A DNA stretch of 64,000 bases from Halomonas sp. 54_146 (GTDB lineage Bacteria; Pseudomonadota; Gammaproteobacteria; Pseudomonadales; Halomonadaceae): contig NZ_LGEN01000001.1 of the NCBI RefSeq assembly GCF_001507855.1, forward strand, positions 62,001-126,000. Reading direction: 5' to 3'. Shown piece after piece: positions 25,785 through 37,838 of the stretch; within the stretch, counting starts at the first letter, position 1; each line of letters begins with the position of its first letter. The notes under the pieces were generated by a model, which ran no database searches, was not told where the DNA came from, and was given only the letters and a program-made list of their open reading frames with translations. The position numbers were made by a program, and so were the translations under genes.

Positions 25785-27059
25785 ATGGCCTGGAATGAGC
25801 CTGGTGGTGGCAACCAGCATGACCCGTGGAGTGGCGGCGGCCGACGCGGTGGAAACGACGGTGATGGAAACCGTGGTGGCAACAGCGGTGGCGGCGGCAA
25901 TAATGGCAATAAAGGAGGTAATAACCAAGGCCCTCCTGACCTGGATGAAGCGCTGAAAAAGTTTCAGGACAAGCTCAACGGCATGCTAGGCGGTGGTAAG
26001 AAAGGCGGCGGTAAAAAAACCAGCGGTGGCGGTGGTGACAAAAGCCGCAATCCCTTTGCGTTGCCTGGCCTGCTCGTTGTTGTTGCGCTTGCTATCTGGG
26101 CGGCGATGGGTTTCTACCTGGTTGACCAATCTGAACGTGGCGTTGTTCTGCGCTTTGGTGAATACCAGGGCATTGTAGAGCCTGGTCTGCAGTGGAATCC
26201 GCCGCTGATTGACGAGGTGCGAATGGTGAATGTGACGCGTGTACGCTCATTGACCCAAACGCAATCAATGCTGACCCGTGATGAAAATATTGTTGAAGTA
26301 GAAATCTCCGCGCAGTATCAAGTCGCTAACCCGCGTGATTTCGTATTGAACGTTCGTGACCCGGCTATTTCGATTGAAAATGCCCTGGATTCGGCACTGC
26401 GCCATGTGGTTGGCGGTACCGATATGATCGATATCCTGACGTCAGGTCGTGAGATTCTGGGTAGCTCTGTCACCAGCCGTTTACAGTCCTATCTGGATAA
26501 TTACGGTACCGGTATTCGTCTACAAACCATCAACATTGAGTCGACGTCTGCGCCTGCACCAGTAATAGACGCCTTCGATGACGTTATTCGTGCCCGTGAA
26601 GATCGTCAGCGCACGATTAACGAAGGGATGGCTTACGCCAACGCGATTATTCCGGCTGCCCAAGGTCAGGCGCAACGTATCGTTGAACAGGGTCAAGGTT
26701 ACCGCGAGTCAGTCGTGGCTGAAGCGCAAGGTCAAACCAACCGCTTTAATTCGCTGTTAACCGAGTACCGTAATGCGCCGGCAATTATGCGCGAGCGTAT
26801 GTACCTCGATACGATGGAAGAAGTGTTCGGTAATTCACCGAAGGTGCTGTTAGATGTTAGCGAAAATGCCCCATTAATGTATCTTCCGCTGGATCAACTG
26901 CGCGGCAGCAGTGGCAATCGAAGCAGCTCAGCGTCTAGCAGCAATACAAATAGCAGTGAAGAGTCGTTAGATCCCGCTGTGCTTGAGCGTTTACGCAACA
27001 CGCAAAGCGGCTCTTCAGGAAATACCAATAGTAGCTCCATCCGCAGGGAGGGCCGGTAA
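25785..27059 (+). CDS. hflK: FtsH protease modulator HflK
   Basis: 424 aa. A Gly/Asn-rich cytoplasmic N-terminus (about 1-85) is followed by one membrane span (LLVVVALAIWAAMGFYLV) and an SPFH/band-7 domain in the periplasm. HflK and HflC form a large cage around FtsH. The C-terminal tail is Ser/Asn-rich. ATG 25785 has GGAG 8 nt upstream. The stop directly abuts hflC. Confidence 0.97.
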   Translation: MAWNEPGGGNQHDPWSGGGRRGGNDGDGNRGGNSGGGGNNGNKGGNNQGPPDLDEALKKFQDKLNGMLGGGKKGGGKKTSGGGGDKSRNPFALPGLLVVVALAIWAAMGFYLVDQSERGVVLRFGEYQGIVEPGLQWNPPLIDEVRMVNVTRVRSLTQTQSMLTRDENIVEVEISAQYQVANPRDFVLNVRDPAISIENALDSALRHVVGGTDMIDILTSGREILGSSVTSRLQSYLDNYGTGIRLQTINIESTSAPAPVIDAFDDVIRAREDRQRTINEGMAYANAIIPAAQGQAQRIVEQGQGYRESVVAEAQGQTNRFNSLLTEYRNAPAIMRERMYLDTMEEVFGNSPKVLLDVSENAPLMYLPLDQLRGSSGNRSSSASSSNTNSSEESLDPAVLERLRNTQSGSSGNTNSSSIRREGR

Positions 27060-27950
27060 ATGATTAATAATCGATCCCTGCTGATTGTTGGTGGTTTGGC
27101 CGCCGTCGCGTGGTTAGCAAGCAACACTCTGTACGTGGTAGATGAAACCGAACGCGCCGTGAAACTGCGTTTTGGTGAAGTCATTGAAGAGAATATTCAG
27201 CCTGGCTTACATGCCAAGGTGCCGATTGCCCAAACGATTCGCAAGTTTGACACTCGGCTATTAACGCTGGATACCGATACCAGCCGCTACCTGACGCTAG
27301 AGCAGAAAGCGGTGATCGTCGACTCCTACGTTAAATGGCAGGTGGTTAATCCCACGCGCTATTACGAAGCGACGGCAGGCGATGAGCTGATAGCTATCCG
27401 CTTGATTCAGCCGCGAGTGGATGAAAGCCTGCGTAACGAGTTTGGTCGCTTGAACCTTCAGGAAATTATTGCCGAGCGGCGTGATGACCTGATGACTGGC
27501 TCCACCGCAGAGCTCGACGAGCTGATGCGTGAAGAGTTAGGTGTGGCGATTCGTGATATCCGTATTAAGCGGATTGATCTACCTGAAGACGTTTCTGCCG
27601 CAGTTTTCGAACGTATGCGTTCAGAGCGTGAGCGTGAAGCTCGCGAGTGGCGCGCTCAGGGTCAGGAAGAGGCTGAGCGTATTCGCGCTAATGCGGATCG
27701 CCGCCGTCACGTATTGCTTGCCCAAGCCAACGAGCGCTCAGAAACGCTGCGCGGTGAAGGTGATGCCCAAGCTGCGGCAATCTTTTCCGAAGCGTATGGC
27801 CAAGACCATGAGTTCTTCTCTTTCTGGCGTAGCCTGAACGCCTATCGTGAAAGCTTTGCTGACGATGGCAACTTGATGGTATTGGAGCCAAATAGCGAGT
27901 TCTTCCGCTATTTGCGCAATCCTGAGCCAGAAAATAGCGCCGGCGAGTAG
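27060..27950 (+). CDS. hflC: FtsH protease modulator HflC
   Basis: 296 aa. It has an N-terminal membrane anchor (LLIVGGLAAVAWLASNTLYVV), an SPFH domain and a long charged helix (EREREAREWRAQGQEEAERI) that assembles the HflKC cage. It starts at the base after the hflK stop, so translation is coupled. Confidence 0.97.
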   Translation: MINNRSLLIVGGLAAVAWLASNTLYVVDETERAVKLRFGEVIEENIQPGLHAKVPIAQTIRKFDTRLLTLDTDTSRYLTLEQKAVIVDSYVKWQVVNPTRYYEATAGDELIAIRLIQPRVDESLRNEFGRLNLQEIIAERRDDLMTGSTAELDELMREELGVAIRDIRIKRIDLPEDVSAAVFERMRSEREREAREWRAQGQEEAERIRANADRRRHVLLAQANERSETLRGEGDAQAAAIFSEAYGQDHEFFSFWRSLNAYRESFADDGNLMVLEPNSEFFRYLRNPEPENSAGE

Positions 27951-28033
27951 TCAGCTTTGGCAGGTGTTTCCCGTCTAGGCATTCCCACGGCCAGGCGGGG
28001 TTCATCCGGCTCGTAAACGTGATAGAATTTGTT

Positions 28034-28057
28034 AACCGGGCGTCGCCCGGTTTTTTT
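28034..28057 (+). terminator. Rho-independent terminator after hflC
   Basis: Stem AACCGGG-cgtcg-CCCGGTT followed by a run of seven T. It closes the hfq-hflXKC run before hisZ. Confidence 0.9.
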
Positions 28058-28148
28058 GTGGCCCTCATTTAACGCAAACGTAGTAACTGGCTTTATGTGG
28101 TTACTGCTTGAAGTTGTTGGGCCTTTATCGTCTTGCAGGATTGTTCAC

Positions 28149-30640
<2,492 letters not shown>

Positions 30641-30690
30641 CGACGCTTTACGCTGATGGTTGGTCAGTCGCTGAAAAAAATCAGTAGATG

Positions 30691-30750
30691 AAAAAAGGGG
30701 CCGCTAGGTTTTTCAAAACCGATGTTCAAAACCAAGCTGCCCCTTTTTGT
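30691..30750. terminator. Bidirectional terminator between purA and cobO
   Basis: AAAAAGGGGC and GCCCCTTTTT pair around a 36-nt loop that contains smaller repeats of aaaacc. T-runs lie at both ends, on opposite strands, so it can stop both convergent transcripts. Confidence 0.8.
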
Positions 30751-30768
30751 TGCATCGAACGTTGATAA

Positions 30769-31368
30769 TTAAAAATCAATACCTCGGCGCGCCTGCAGGC
30801 CGTTGTTGAAGGCGTGGCGGACTTCCTGCATCTCGGTCACCGTATCGGCCATGGCGATGAGTTCGCGGTGCGCGTTGCGGCCAGTAATAATCACCGTTTG
30901 TTCTGCCGGGCGATTCTCCAGCGCCTTTTTAACCGCCTCGATCTCTAAGTAGCCAAATTTAAGCATGTAGGTGATTTCATCGAGTACCACCAGGTAAATC
31001 TCGGGGTCAGCCAGCATGCGCTCAGCATCTTTCCATACTGCGTGGCAGGCGTCGGTATCCGCTTGGCGGTTTTGCGTGTCCCAGGTAAAACCGGTGGCCA
31101 TTATTGCCACCTCTAAATTGGCGTCTTCTTCCAAACGGTTGCGTTCGCCGCACTCCCACAGCCCCTTAATAAACTGCACCACGCCCACTTTATAGCCGTA
31201 GCCCAAGGCGCGAGTGACCGTGCCCCAGGCCGCCGTCGTTTTGCCTTTTCCGTTCCCGGTATTAACAATGATTAAGCCGCGCTGCTCATTGGCACTGGCA
31301 ACTTTCTCGTCTACACGTGCTTTTAGCTTCTGCATCGAGGCTTTGTGGCGGGTATCGCGGTCACTCAT
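30769..31368 (-). CDS. cobO: Cob(I)yrinic acid a,c-diamide adenosyltransferase
   Basis: 199 aa, CobA/CobO/BtuR type. It adenosylates corrinoids. The P-loop is NTGNGKGKTTAAWG; VVQFIKG and VVLDEITYML follow as expected. ATG 31368 has GGAGAG 5 nt upstream. No other cobalamin genes are nearby, so it may serve salvage. QueG in the same window is a cobalamin enzyme. Confidence 0.97.
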   Translation of the reverse strand: MSDRDTRHKASMQKLKARVDEKVASANEQRGLIIVNTGNGKGKTTAAWGTVTRALGYGYKVGVVQFIKGLWECGERNRLEEDANLEVAIMATGFTWDTQNRQADTDACHAVWKDAERMLADPEIYLVVLDEITYMLKFGYLEIEAVKKALENRPAEQTVIITGRNAHRELIAMADTVTEMQEVRHAFNNGLQARRGIDF

Positions 31369-31615
31369 AATCTCTCCTGGTAAAGGTAAGCTGAAAAAGA
31401 GCAAAAAAATAATAATGCGCTAGCCTAAGCCATCCGCCACGGGTTGAACATCTTTATGAATGTCCTTTGAGACAATTTTTGTACAAATATTTTCGAGTGC
31501 TTGTGAATGTTTGTGTTAATAAATCACGCTAAAAACCAACAAAAAACAACAGAATTGGCCGGTAGGGGGCTGGCTGCTCTAGAATAGGGGGTCATGTCTT
31601 GTCAGGAATTACATC

Positions 31616-32101
31616 ATGCCCTCATTTGATATTGTTTCAGAGTTCGATAAGCACGAAGGTGCTAACGCCATTGATCAGGCCAACCGTGAAGTGCAGTCGC
31701 GGTTTGATTTTAAAGGTGTCGATGCCAGCTTCACCCTGGAAGGCGACAAAGTGCAGCTAGAGGCAGAGGTTGATTTTCAGCTTAAGCAAATGCTCGATGT
31801 GCTGCGCGCCCGGTTAATCGCTCGGGGCATCGATGCCCGCTGTATGGACGTTCAAGACCCGCTGCTTTCCGGTGTCAAAGCGCGTCAGGAAGTCGCCCTT
31901 AAACAGGGGCTTGACGCAGCTGAGGCCAAAGATGTGGTTAAGCGCATTAAAGCCAGTAAGCTTAAAGTGCAGGCGCAGATTCAAGGCGAGAAAGTGCGCG
32001 TGACGGGTAAAAAACGCGACGATTTACAGGCGGTGATGGCACTGTTACGCGGCGAAGAAGGGCCGGATTTGCCGCTCCAATTTGATAACTTCCGCGACTA
32101 A
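31616..32101 (+). CDS. YajQ family nucleotide-binding protein
   Basis: 161 aa, DUF520. It begins MPSFDIVSEFDKHEGANAID and contains SRFDFKG, family signatures. Xanthomonas members bind cyclic-di-GMP; whether this one does is unknown. The 247-bp gap upstream (31369-31615) is AT-rich at first. TAGAAT shortly before the start could be a -10 box, with a poor TTGGCC 19 bp upstream of it. Confidence 0.95.
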   Translation: MPSFDIVSEFDKHEGANAIDQANREVQSRFDFKGVDASFTLEGDKVQLEAEVDFQLKQMLDVLRARLIARGIDARCMDVQDPLLSGVKARQEVALKQGLDAAEAKDVVKRIKASKLKVQAQIQGEKVRVTGKKRDDLQAVMALLRGEEGPDLPLQFDNFRD

Positions 32102-32106
32102 AGCGG

Positions 32107-32136
32107 TGAAAAGTGGCTGCGCTCGCACACTTTTCA
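32107..32136 (+). terminator. Possible terminator after the yajQ-type gene
   Basis: Nine-bp stem TGAAAAGTG / CACTTTTCA with a 12-nt loop. There is no T-run after it apart from the T's in the stem, so it is a weak candidate. Confidence 0.45.
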
Positions 32137-32192
32137 GATCATATTAAACAGTTTAATTATGTAACATTCGTTTTATACAGGAGTCACGCACT

Positions 32193-34823
32193 ATGTCTGA
32201 TCCGCAGCCGGTTTATTTAAGCGATTACCAGCCACCCGCTTACCGGGTAACTCATACCGAGCTGACGTTTGATCTTGACCCCGCCGCGACCCGTGTGAAA
32301 GCGCGACTGCTGATGGAGCGCCATGCTGAGGCCGACGCTAATGCACCGCTGGTGCTAAATGGCGAGCACCTGACGCTGATTTCGCTAGCCATTGATGCAA
32401 CGCCGCTGGATGCCTCTGCTTATGAGCTAGATGACGAGGTTCTGCGTATTGCCCAGGTGCCTGAGCGTTTTGTGCTGGAGAGCGAGGTAGAGATCGCCCC
32501 GCAGGAAAATACGGCGCTAGAAGGGCTGTACCAATCCAACGGTATGTACTGCACCCAGTGCGAAGCTGAAGGTTTTCGGCGGATCACCTTTTACCCCGAC
32601 CGCCCGGATGTCATGGCGACCTTTAAGGTCACGCTGATCGGTGATCAGCAGCACGAGCCGATTTTGTTGGCTAACGGTAACCCTGTCGCGCGCGGCGAGC
32701 TGGAAGGCGGCCGTCATTTTGTCACTTGGGAAGATCCGCACCCCAAGCCTTGTTATTTATTTGCCCTGGTGGCGGGTGATTTGCATAGCGTGGAAGATCA
32801 TTTCACGACCATGAGCGGGCGTGATGTCACGCTGCAGATTTGGGTCGAAAAAGACAATCTTGATAAGACCGAGCATGCCATGGCCTCGTTAAAGCGCGCC
32901 ATGGAGTGGGACGAGCAGGCATATGGCCGCGAGTACGATCTGGATCTGTTTATGATCGTCGCCGTCAATGACTTCAATATGGGCGCGATGGAGAATAAAG
33001 GCCTCAATATTTTTAACTCCGCCGCGGTGTTGACCCACCCCCATACGGCAACGGATGCCACTTTCCAAAACGTTGAGGGCATTGTCGCCCACGAATATTT
33101 TCACAACTGGTCGGGCAACCGCGTCACCTGCCGCGACTGGTTTCAGCTTTCGCTGAAAGAAGGCTTTACGGTTTTCCGTGACCAGTGTTTTTCGGCGGAT
33201 ACCAATTCAGCGCCGGTTAAGCGCATCCAGGATGTCTCCTTTTTCCGTACCGCCCAGTTTGCCGAAGATGCTGGCCCCACGGCGCACCCAATTCGCCCTG
33301 ATCACTTTATTGAAATTACCAACTTCTACACCCTGACCATTTATGAGAAGGGCGCGGAAGTTGTCCGCATGTTGCGTAACTTGGTAGGCGAGGAAAATTT
33401 CCGTCGCGGCTCAGACCTTTACTTTGAACGTTTCGACGGCCAGGCGGTGACCATTGAAGACTTCGTCGGCTGTATGGCGGAAGCTTCCGGTGAAGATTTT
33501 AGCCAGTTTATGCGCTGGTACTCCCAGGCGGGAACGCCGGATATTGATGCCCACGGCGAGTACGACTATGTGCATGCTGAGTACCACCTAACCCTGCGTC
33601 AGCGCACGCCTGCAACGCCAGGTCAGCCGGATAAGCTGCCGCTGCATATTCCGGTGCGGATGGGCTTGGTGGGTACCAAATCGGGTCAGGATCTCACCCT
33701 GACACTCAATGGTGAAAAACTAGGCAAAGATGCGGTGATTCACCTGCGTGACGATGAGCAAACGTTCGTATTCACCGATGTTGCCGAAGCGCCGGTGCCT
33801 TCTTTGCTGCGCGAGTTCTCCGCACCGGTGAAGCTGCATTACCCTTATTCACGGGAGGATCTCGCTTTCTTGTTGACTCACGACAGCGATGGTTTCAACC
33901 GCTGGGATGCGGGCCAGCGGCTGGCACTATTAGCGTTGGATGACCTGATTGCCGCCCATCGCAATGGTGTTGAAAAAGTCATGGACAGCCGCGTTGTCGA
34001 TGCCTTTAAAGCACTGCTGAGTGGGCCGATGCACGATAAGGCGGTATTGGCCGAGATGCTGACGCTGCCCTCTGAAGCCTATATTGCCGAGCAGCAGCCC
34101 ATTGTGGATGTCGATGCCATTCACGCCGCCCGTGAATTTGTGCGCCAATCGCTAGCCGTTGCCCTGCGCGATGAGTTTATGGCTATCTATGAGGCCAATG
34201 TGACGGAAGAGCACTACGCGCCGACACCGGAGCAAATTGCTCAGCGTAGCCTGAAAAACGTGGCGCTCTCTTATCTTATGTCGATTGAAGACGAGCAGGG
34301 CTTGGCCTTGTGTGAAGCGCAATTTGCAGCCGACCACAATATGACCGATGTGCGTCAAGCGTTAACATTATTGGTACACAGTGACCGTGACGATTTGGCC
34401 TCGCCAGCACTGAAAGCCTTCGGCGAAAAATGGGCGCATGACCCGCTGGTGATGGATCAGTGGTTTACCATTCAAGTGTCGCGCCCGCAGTCAGATGTGC
34501 TTGAACGCGTGAAGTACCTGATGCAGCATCCCGCTTTTTCACTGAAAAACCCCAACAAAGTGCGTGCCCTCATTGGGGCGTTTGCCCAGAACCGAGTCAA
34601 TTTCCACCGCTTAGATGGTCAGGGCTACCAGCTGTTGGCCGATGTGGTGATTGAACTCAACCGGCTTAATCCAGAAATTGCCGCGCGGCTGATTACCCCG
34701 CTCACGCGTTGGCAGCGCTTTGATGAAACGCGCCAAGCGCTAATGCGGTCACAGCTAGAGCGTATTAAGCAACAGCCGCTGTCTTCAAATGTGTATGAGG
34801 TGGTCGAGAAAGCATTGGCATAG
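32193..34823 (+). CDS. pepN: Aminopeptidase N (M1 family)
   Basis: 876 aa, cytosolic zinc aminopeptidase. GAMEN (about residues 263-267) recognises the free N-terminus; the zinc motif is HEYFHNW (about 300-306), with the third ligand Glu in LKEGFTVF. Length equals E. coli PepN (870). Full DUF3458 and C-terminal helical domains are present. ATG 32193 follows AGGAG. Confidence 0.98.
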   Translation: MSDPQPVYLSDYQPPAYRVTHTELTFDLDPAATRVKARLLMERHAEADANAPLVLNGEHLTLISLAIDATPLDASAYELDDEVLRIAQVPERFVLESEVEIAPQENTALEGLYQSNGMYCTQCEAEGFRRITFYPDRPDVMATFKVTLIGDQQHEPILLANGNPVARGELEGGRHFVTWEDPHPKPCYLFALVAGDLHSVEDHFTTMSGRDVTLQIWVEKDNLDKTEHAMASLKRAMEWDEQAYGREYDLDLFMIVAVNDFNMGAMENKGLNIFNSAAVLTHPHTATDATFQNVEGIVAHEYFHNWSGNRVTCRDWFQLSLKEGFTVFRDQCFSADTNSAPVKRIQDVSFFRTAQFAEDAGPTAHPIRPDHFIEITNFYTLTIYEKGAEVVRMLRNLVGEENFRRGSDLYFERFDGQAVTIEDFVGCMAEASGEDFSQFMRWYSQAGTPDIDAHGEYDYVHAEYHLTLRQRTPATPGQPDKLPLHIPVRMGLVGTKSGQDLTLTLNGEKLGKDAVIHLRDDEQTFVFTDVAEAPVPSLLREFSAPVKLHYPYSREDLAFLLTHDSDGFNRWDAGQRLALLALDDLIAAHRNGVEKVMDSRVVDAFKALLSGPMHDKAVLAEMLTLPSEAYIAEQQPIVDVDAIHAAREFVRQSLAVALRDEFMAIYEANVTEEHYAPTPEQIAQRSLKNVALSYLMSIEDEQGLALCEAQFAADHNMTDVRQALTLLVHSDRDDLASPALKAFGEKWAHDPLVMDQWFTIQVSRPQSDVLERVKYLMQHPAFSLKNPNKVRALIGAFAQNRVNFHRLDGQGYQLLADVVIELNRLNPEIAARLITPLTRWQRFDETRQALMRSQLERIKQQPLSSNVYEVVEKALA

Positions 34824-34873
34824 GTACAGGCATGGTGGGCAAAAGCAGTTAACCAAGGAAAGGAACAACAACG

Positions 34874-35833
34874 GTGACAGATTCGCAGCAACACTATTTA
34901 CTTATTATTAATGGTAAATCTGCCGGTAACCCGGCATTGCGTGAGGCAGTCAATAAACAACGCCAAGCAGGGATGCAAATTACTGTTCGAGCTACCTGGG
35001 AAGGGGGCGACGCTGCTGATATTGCTGAGCTATCTGACACCATGGGTATTACGCATGTGATTGCCTGCGGTGGCGATGGCACGGTTAGCGAAGTCATGAA
35101 CGGGCTGATGCGTTTGCCCCATGACCGACGGCCTGTGTTGGGCGTTGTGCCCCTTGGCAGTGCCAATGACTTTGCTACTTCCGTTGGTTTGCCGCTGGAG
35201 CCAGCGGCCGCTCTGGCTGCTGCTCGGGAGTTAAGCGCCTATCCCATTGATGTTGTGCGCGTCACTGCAGGCACTGGGGGCGAAACGGCCACCAGCTACT
35301 ATATCAATATGACGACCGGTGGGTTTGGCGCTGAAGTGACGTCATCAACACCCAAAACCTTAAAGCGGCTGCTTGGGGGCGGGGCCTATTCAGTGATGGG
35401 GGCGCTAAAAGCTTGGCGCCACCGCAGCTACCGCGGCACGCTGCATTGGGATGAAAAAGAGGAGAGCGCGTCGCTACTGCTCCTGGCGCTGGGCAATGGC
35501 CGCCAATCAGGAGGCGGGCAGGTATTGTCACCCCGTGCCAAGCTGGACGATGGCCGGTTGGACGTACTGTTGGTGAAAGACTTTCAGTCGGTAACCGAGC
35601 TGACCAAGCTCATTAGCGAGCTGCAAAGTTTTCCCTCTGAGGGGCGATTTGTGCGCTATTTCACCACGACTCAACTAACGCTGACGACACAGGCGGGTGA
35701 TCCGCCCTGGCCATTAACGCTGGATGGTGAGGCGCGCTGTTATGACCATTTCTGTGCCGAAGTAGTACCTCTAGCGTTGCGTGTGCTGATACCCGAAGAT
35801 TGCCCTTTGCTCTCTTCCAGCCAATCGTCCTAA
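34874..35833 (+). CDS. yegS: Lipid kinase, YegS/DAGK family
   Basis: 319 aa, GTG start at 34874. The diacylglycerol kinase catalytic domain has GGDGTVSEVMNGL and PLGSANDFA, and the C-terminal beta domain has LDDGRLDVLLV. YegS phosphorylates lipids such as phosphatidylglycerol in vitro; the physiological substrate is unknown. It is 50 bp after pepN on the same strand. Confidence 0.93.
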   Translation: MTDSQQHYLLIINGKSAGNPALREAVNKQRQAGMQITVRATWEGGDAADIAELSDTMGITHVIACGGDGTVSEVMNGLMRLPHDRRPVLGVVPLGSANDFATSVGLPLEPAAALAAARELSAYPIDVVRVTAGTGGETATSYYINMTTGGFGAEVTSSTPKTLKRLLGGGAYSVMGALKAWRHRSYRGTLHWDEKEESASLLLLALGNGRQSGGGQVLSPRAKLDDGRLDVLLVKDFQSVTELTKLISELQSFPSEGRFVRYFTTTQLTLTTQAGDPPWPLTLDGEARCYDHFCAEVVPLALRVLIPEDCPLLSSSQSS

Positions 35834-35953
35834 CTTACAATAGTTATAACTGGCAATCGCCTTAACTGGCTGGAAGTAGATGTCTATTGCTACGTTGCTA
35901 AGATTATGCTGCTAAGCAGCCAATAAAAAACGCCGACGAAGGAGAAGTATCAA

Positions 35954-36577
35954 ATGGAAAATCGCGCGTGGATACCCGCACTCGCCGCCGTAGCGCTTCT
36001 GTTAAGCGCCTGCGGAGACTCCCAGGAAGATCCAGCCGTGGCACCAGACAATACTTCTGTGGTGGCGGATGAGGAAACGGTAAGCGAGCAAGAAGCCCCT
36101 GCGGTTGTAGAGGATGATGCTGCTGCAGAAAATGCAGCAGCATCTGCAGGTGACGAGATCGAGGCTGGTGAGGAGATAGAAGCCGGAGAAGATACCCTCG
36201 CGGCCGAACCTAGCGCTGTGCTGGATGAAGAGAGCGCGATGCCCGGTGAGGCAACACGCTCTGATGTAGACGAGATGATTGCAGAGACCGAGCGCCGTTT
36301 TGAAGAGGCCGAAAAGCGTCTTGAGGAGCAATTTCAGCAAGTGGAGCAGCAAGCATCGGATTTAGAGCCGATGGAGAGCGAAGACTTTTCATCCAGTTGG
36401 GAGACAGACAGCACGTTGCCGGAGCGAATCCCGCTTGAAGATGACCGTGAAGCAACCGATGTTGACGCCTTGATTGAAGATACCGAGCGCCGCTTTGAAG
36501 AGGCTCAGCAACGCCTTGAAGAGCAGTTCAGGGAATTGGAAAATCAAGATCAAGAGGCTGATAACTCCCAGCGGTAG
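35954..36577 (+). CDS. Acidic predicted lipoprotein with two coiled-coil repeats
   Basis: 207 aa. A lipoprotein signal ends in the lipobox LSAC (Cys20), followed by Gly-Asp; Asp at +3 rather than +2 leaves outer-membrane sorting likely. The mature part is very rich in Glu, Asp and Ala. Two copies of a module (about 98-130 and 166-200) share ERRFEEAEKRLEEQF-type sequence, predicted to form alpha-helical coiled coils. A smaller IEAGE repeat occurs near residue 72. The ribosome-binding site is GAAGGAGAAG. I do not recognise the family; a periplasmic, Lpp-like or scaffolding role would be a guess. Confidence 0.85.
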   Translation: MENRAWIPALAAVALLLSACGDSQEDPAVAPDNTSVVADEETVSEQEAPAVVEDDAAAENAAASAGDEIEAGEEIEAGEDTLAAEPSAVLDEESAMPGEATRSDVDEMIAETERRFEEAEKRLEEQFQQVEQQASDLEPMESEDFSSSWETDSTLPERIPLEDDREATDVDALIEDTERRFEEAQQRLEEQFRELENQDQEADNSQR

Positions 36578-36585
36578 CGCTAAGC

Positions 36586-36680
36586 AACGTTGAGGGTGGT
36601 GAAGGAGCGGTGAGGGCGGTGAAGGAACGTTGGTTGAGAGTGGTGAGGGAACGAAGAGAGCCGTGAAGGCGGGCAGCGGT
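36586..36680. repeat. Purine-rich degenerate repeat between lipoprotein gene and csp
   Basis: Four to five loose copies of a 20-24 bp unit around ggtgaaggaac, directly downstream of the lipoprotein stop and before the csp terminator. Confidence 0.55.
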
Positions 36681-36725
36681 TAAGAAAGTGGCAATTAAGA
36701 AAACAGAAAGTAATAAAACAGCAAT

Positions 36726-36753
36726 AAAAAAGGCTCGCATGAGCGAGCCTTTG
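36726..36753 (-). terminator. Rho-independent terminator of the cold-shock gene
   Basis: On the minus strand, AAAGGCTCGC-tcat-GCGAGCCTTT is followed by a run of T's (36731-36726), 16 nt after the csp stop. Confidence 0.9.
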
Positions 36754-36768
36754 TCCATCCGTTAGCAA

Positions 36769-36972
36769 TTAAGCTGGGCGGATGTTGGAAGCCTGAAGGC
36801 CTTTTTTACCCTGAGTCACTTCAAAGCTGACTTTTTGACCATCTTGCAGGGTCTTAAAGCCTTCAGCTTGAATTTCGGAGAAGTGGGCGAACAGATCGTC
36901 TCCGCCATCATCAGGAGAGATGAAGCCGAAGCCTTTAGTATCGTTGAACCACTTAACTGTGCCAGTTGCCAT
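36769..36972 (-). CDS. Cold-shock protein, CspA family
   Basis: 67 aa single cold-shock domain with RNP1 (KGFGFI) and RNP2-like (DLFAHFSEI) motifs. It binds single-stranded RNA/DNA as a chaperone. Which Csp paralogue it is cannot be told. The AAGGAA ribosome site is upstream of ATG 36972. The 138-bp upstream gap to the exporter gene presumably holds its 5' leader. Confidence 0.97.
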   Translation of the reverse strand: MATGTVKWFNDTKGFGFISPDDGGDDLFAHFSEIQAEGFKTLQDGQKVSFEVTQGKKGLQASNIRPA

Positions 36973-37110
36973 TTTCTAATTTCCTTAACTTGCTTAGTAA
37001 TCACGGGTAACTCTATTGTCCACCCGCTGCAATTACTCTAGATGTAAACTTGGCTGTCGTCCAGCGACATTCCTAAGATTTTTTATCCAATTCGTTACGA
37101 GCAAGCTCCC

Positions 37111-37767
37111 ATGATGCAGTCCGGTTTTATTGATGCGCAGTTTATCTCTTTTCTAGTGGCGATCACGCTGCTAACCATTAGCCCGGGTGTTGATACCCTG
37201 TTAGTGATTCGTAATACCGCGCGCGGTGGTATTCGTGATGGCATTACCACCAGTGTTGCTATCTGCTGTGGGCTGTTCGTGCATGCCACTATTTCGGCCT
37301 TGGGTATCTCGCTTATCCTGCTGCAATCGGCCTGGGCGTTTCATATGCTGAAGCTGGCAGGGGCCGGTTATTTAATCTGGCTGGGTATTAACAGCTTGTT
37401 GGCGGCGCGTCGTGGGCAGCCACTGCCTGTCAATAGCGTGTTAAAAGGCGCGCCTGGGGTTTCCCGCTGGCAGCCCGTCAAAGAAGGTTTTTTATCTAAT
37501 GTGTTGAACCCTAAAACAGTGGTGTTCTATATGGCTTTTTTGCCTCAATTCATCGCCCAAGCCGACCCTGTTTTGCTGAAGTCGCTATGGCTTGCGGGGG
37601 TGCACTTTATCATCGCCAATATTTGGCAAATCAGCGTGGCGTTGATGGTGGGCAGTGCGAGTAAGTGGCTGGCCAGCGCACGGTTTGCGCAAACCTTAAA
37701 CGCGGCCACCGGTGCCGTTTTGATCATGTTTGGTATTCGGCTAGCATTAACGCAGCGCCCGGTATAG
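37111..37767 (+). CDS. LysE/RhtB family amino acid exporter
   Basis: 218 aa, about six membrane helices. The N-terminal ISPGVDTLLVIRNTARGG stretch is the family signature, and LNPKTVVFYMAFLPQFI is the conserved loop. Exports an amino acid or homoserine lactone-like compound; the substrate is unknown. Confidence 0.93.
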   Translation: MMQSGFIDAQFISFLVAITLLTISPGVDTLLVIRNTARGGIRDGITTSVAICCGLFVHATISALGISLILLQSAWAFHMLKLAGAGYLIWLGINSLLAARRGQPLPVNSVLKGAPGVSRWQPVKEGFLSNVLNPKTVVFYMAFLPQFIAQADPVLLKSLWLAGVHFIIANIWQISVALMVGSASKWLASARFAQTLNAATGAVLIMFGIRLALTQRPV

Positions 37768-37777
37768 CCGGGCGCTG
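37753..37777. terminator. Perfect hairpin over the exporter stop codon
   Basis: CAGCGCCCGG-tatag-CCGGGCGCTG, a 10-bp perfect stem whose loop contains the TAG stop (37765-37767). No T-run on either side. It may be a Rho-dependent or mRNA-protecting structure between convergent genes. Confidence 0.55.
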
Positions 37778-37838
37778 GTAATGTGGAAGTCGGGTGCAGG
37801 TAATGCGAGTAGTCGCTTAAAACGAAGTGGTTTAGAGC

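Noticed and set aside
28029-28148. 40-residue extension of HisZ
   Set aside because: It would read through the hflC terminator hairpin and has no homology to the HisRS-like fold.
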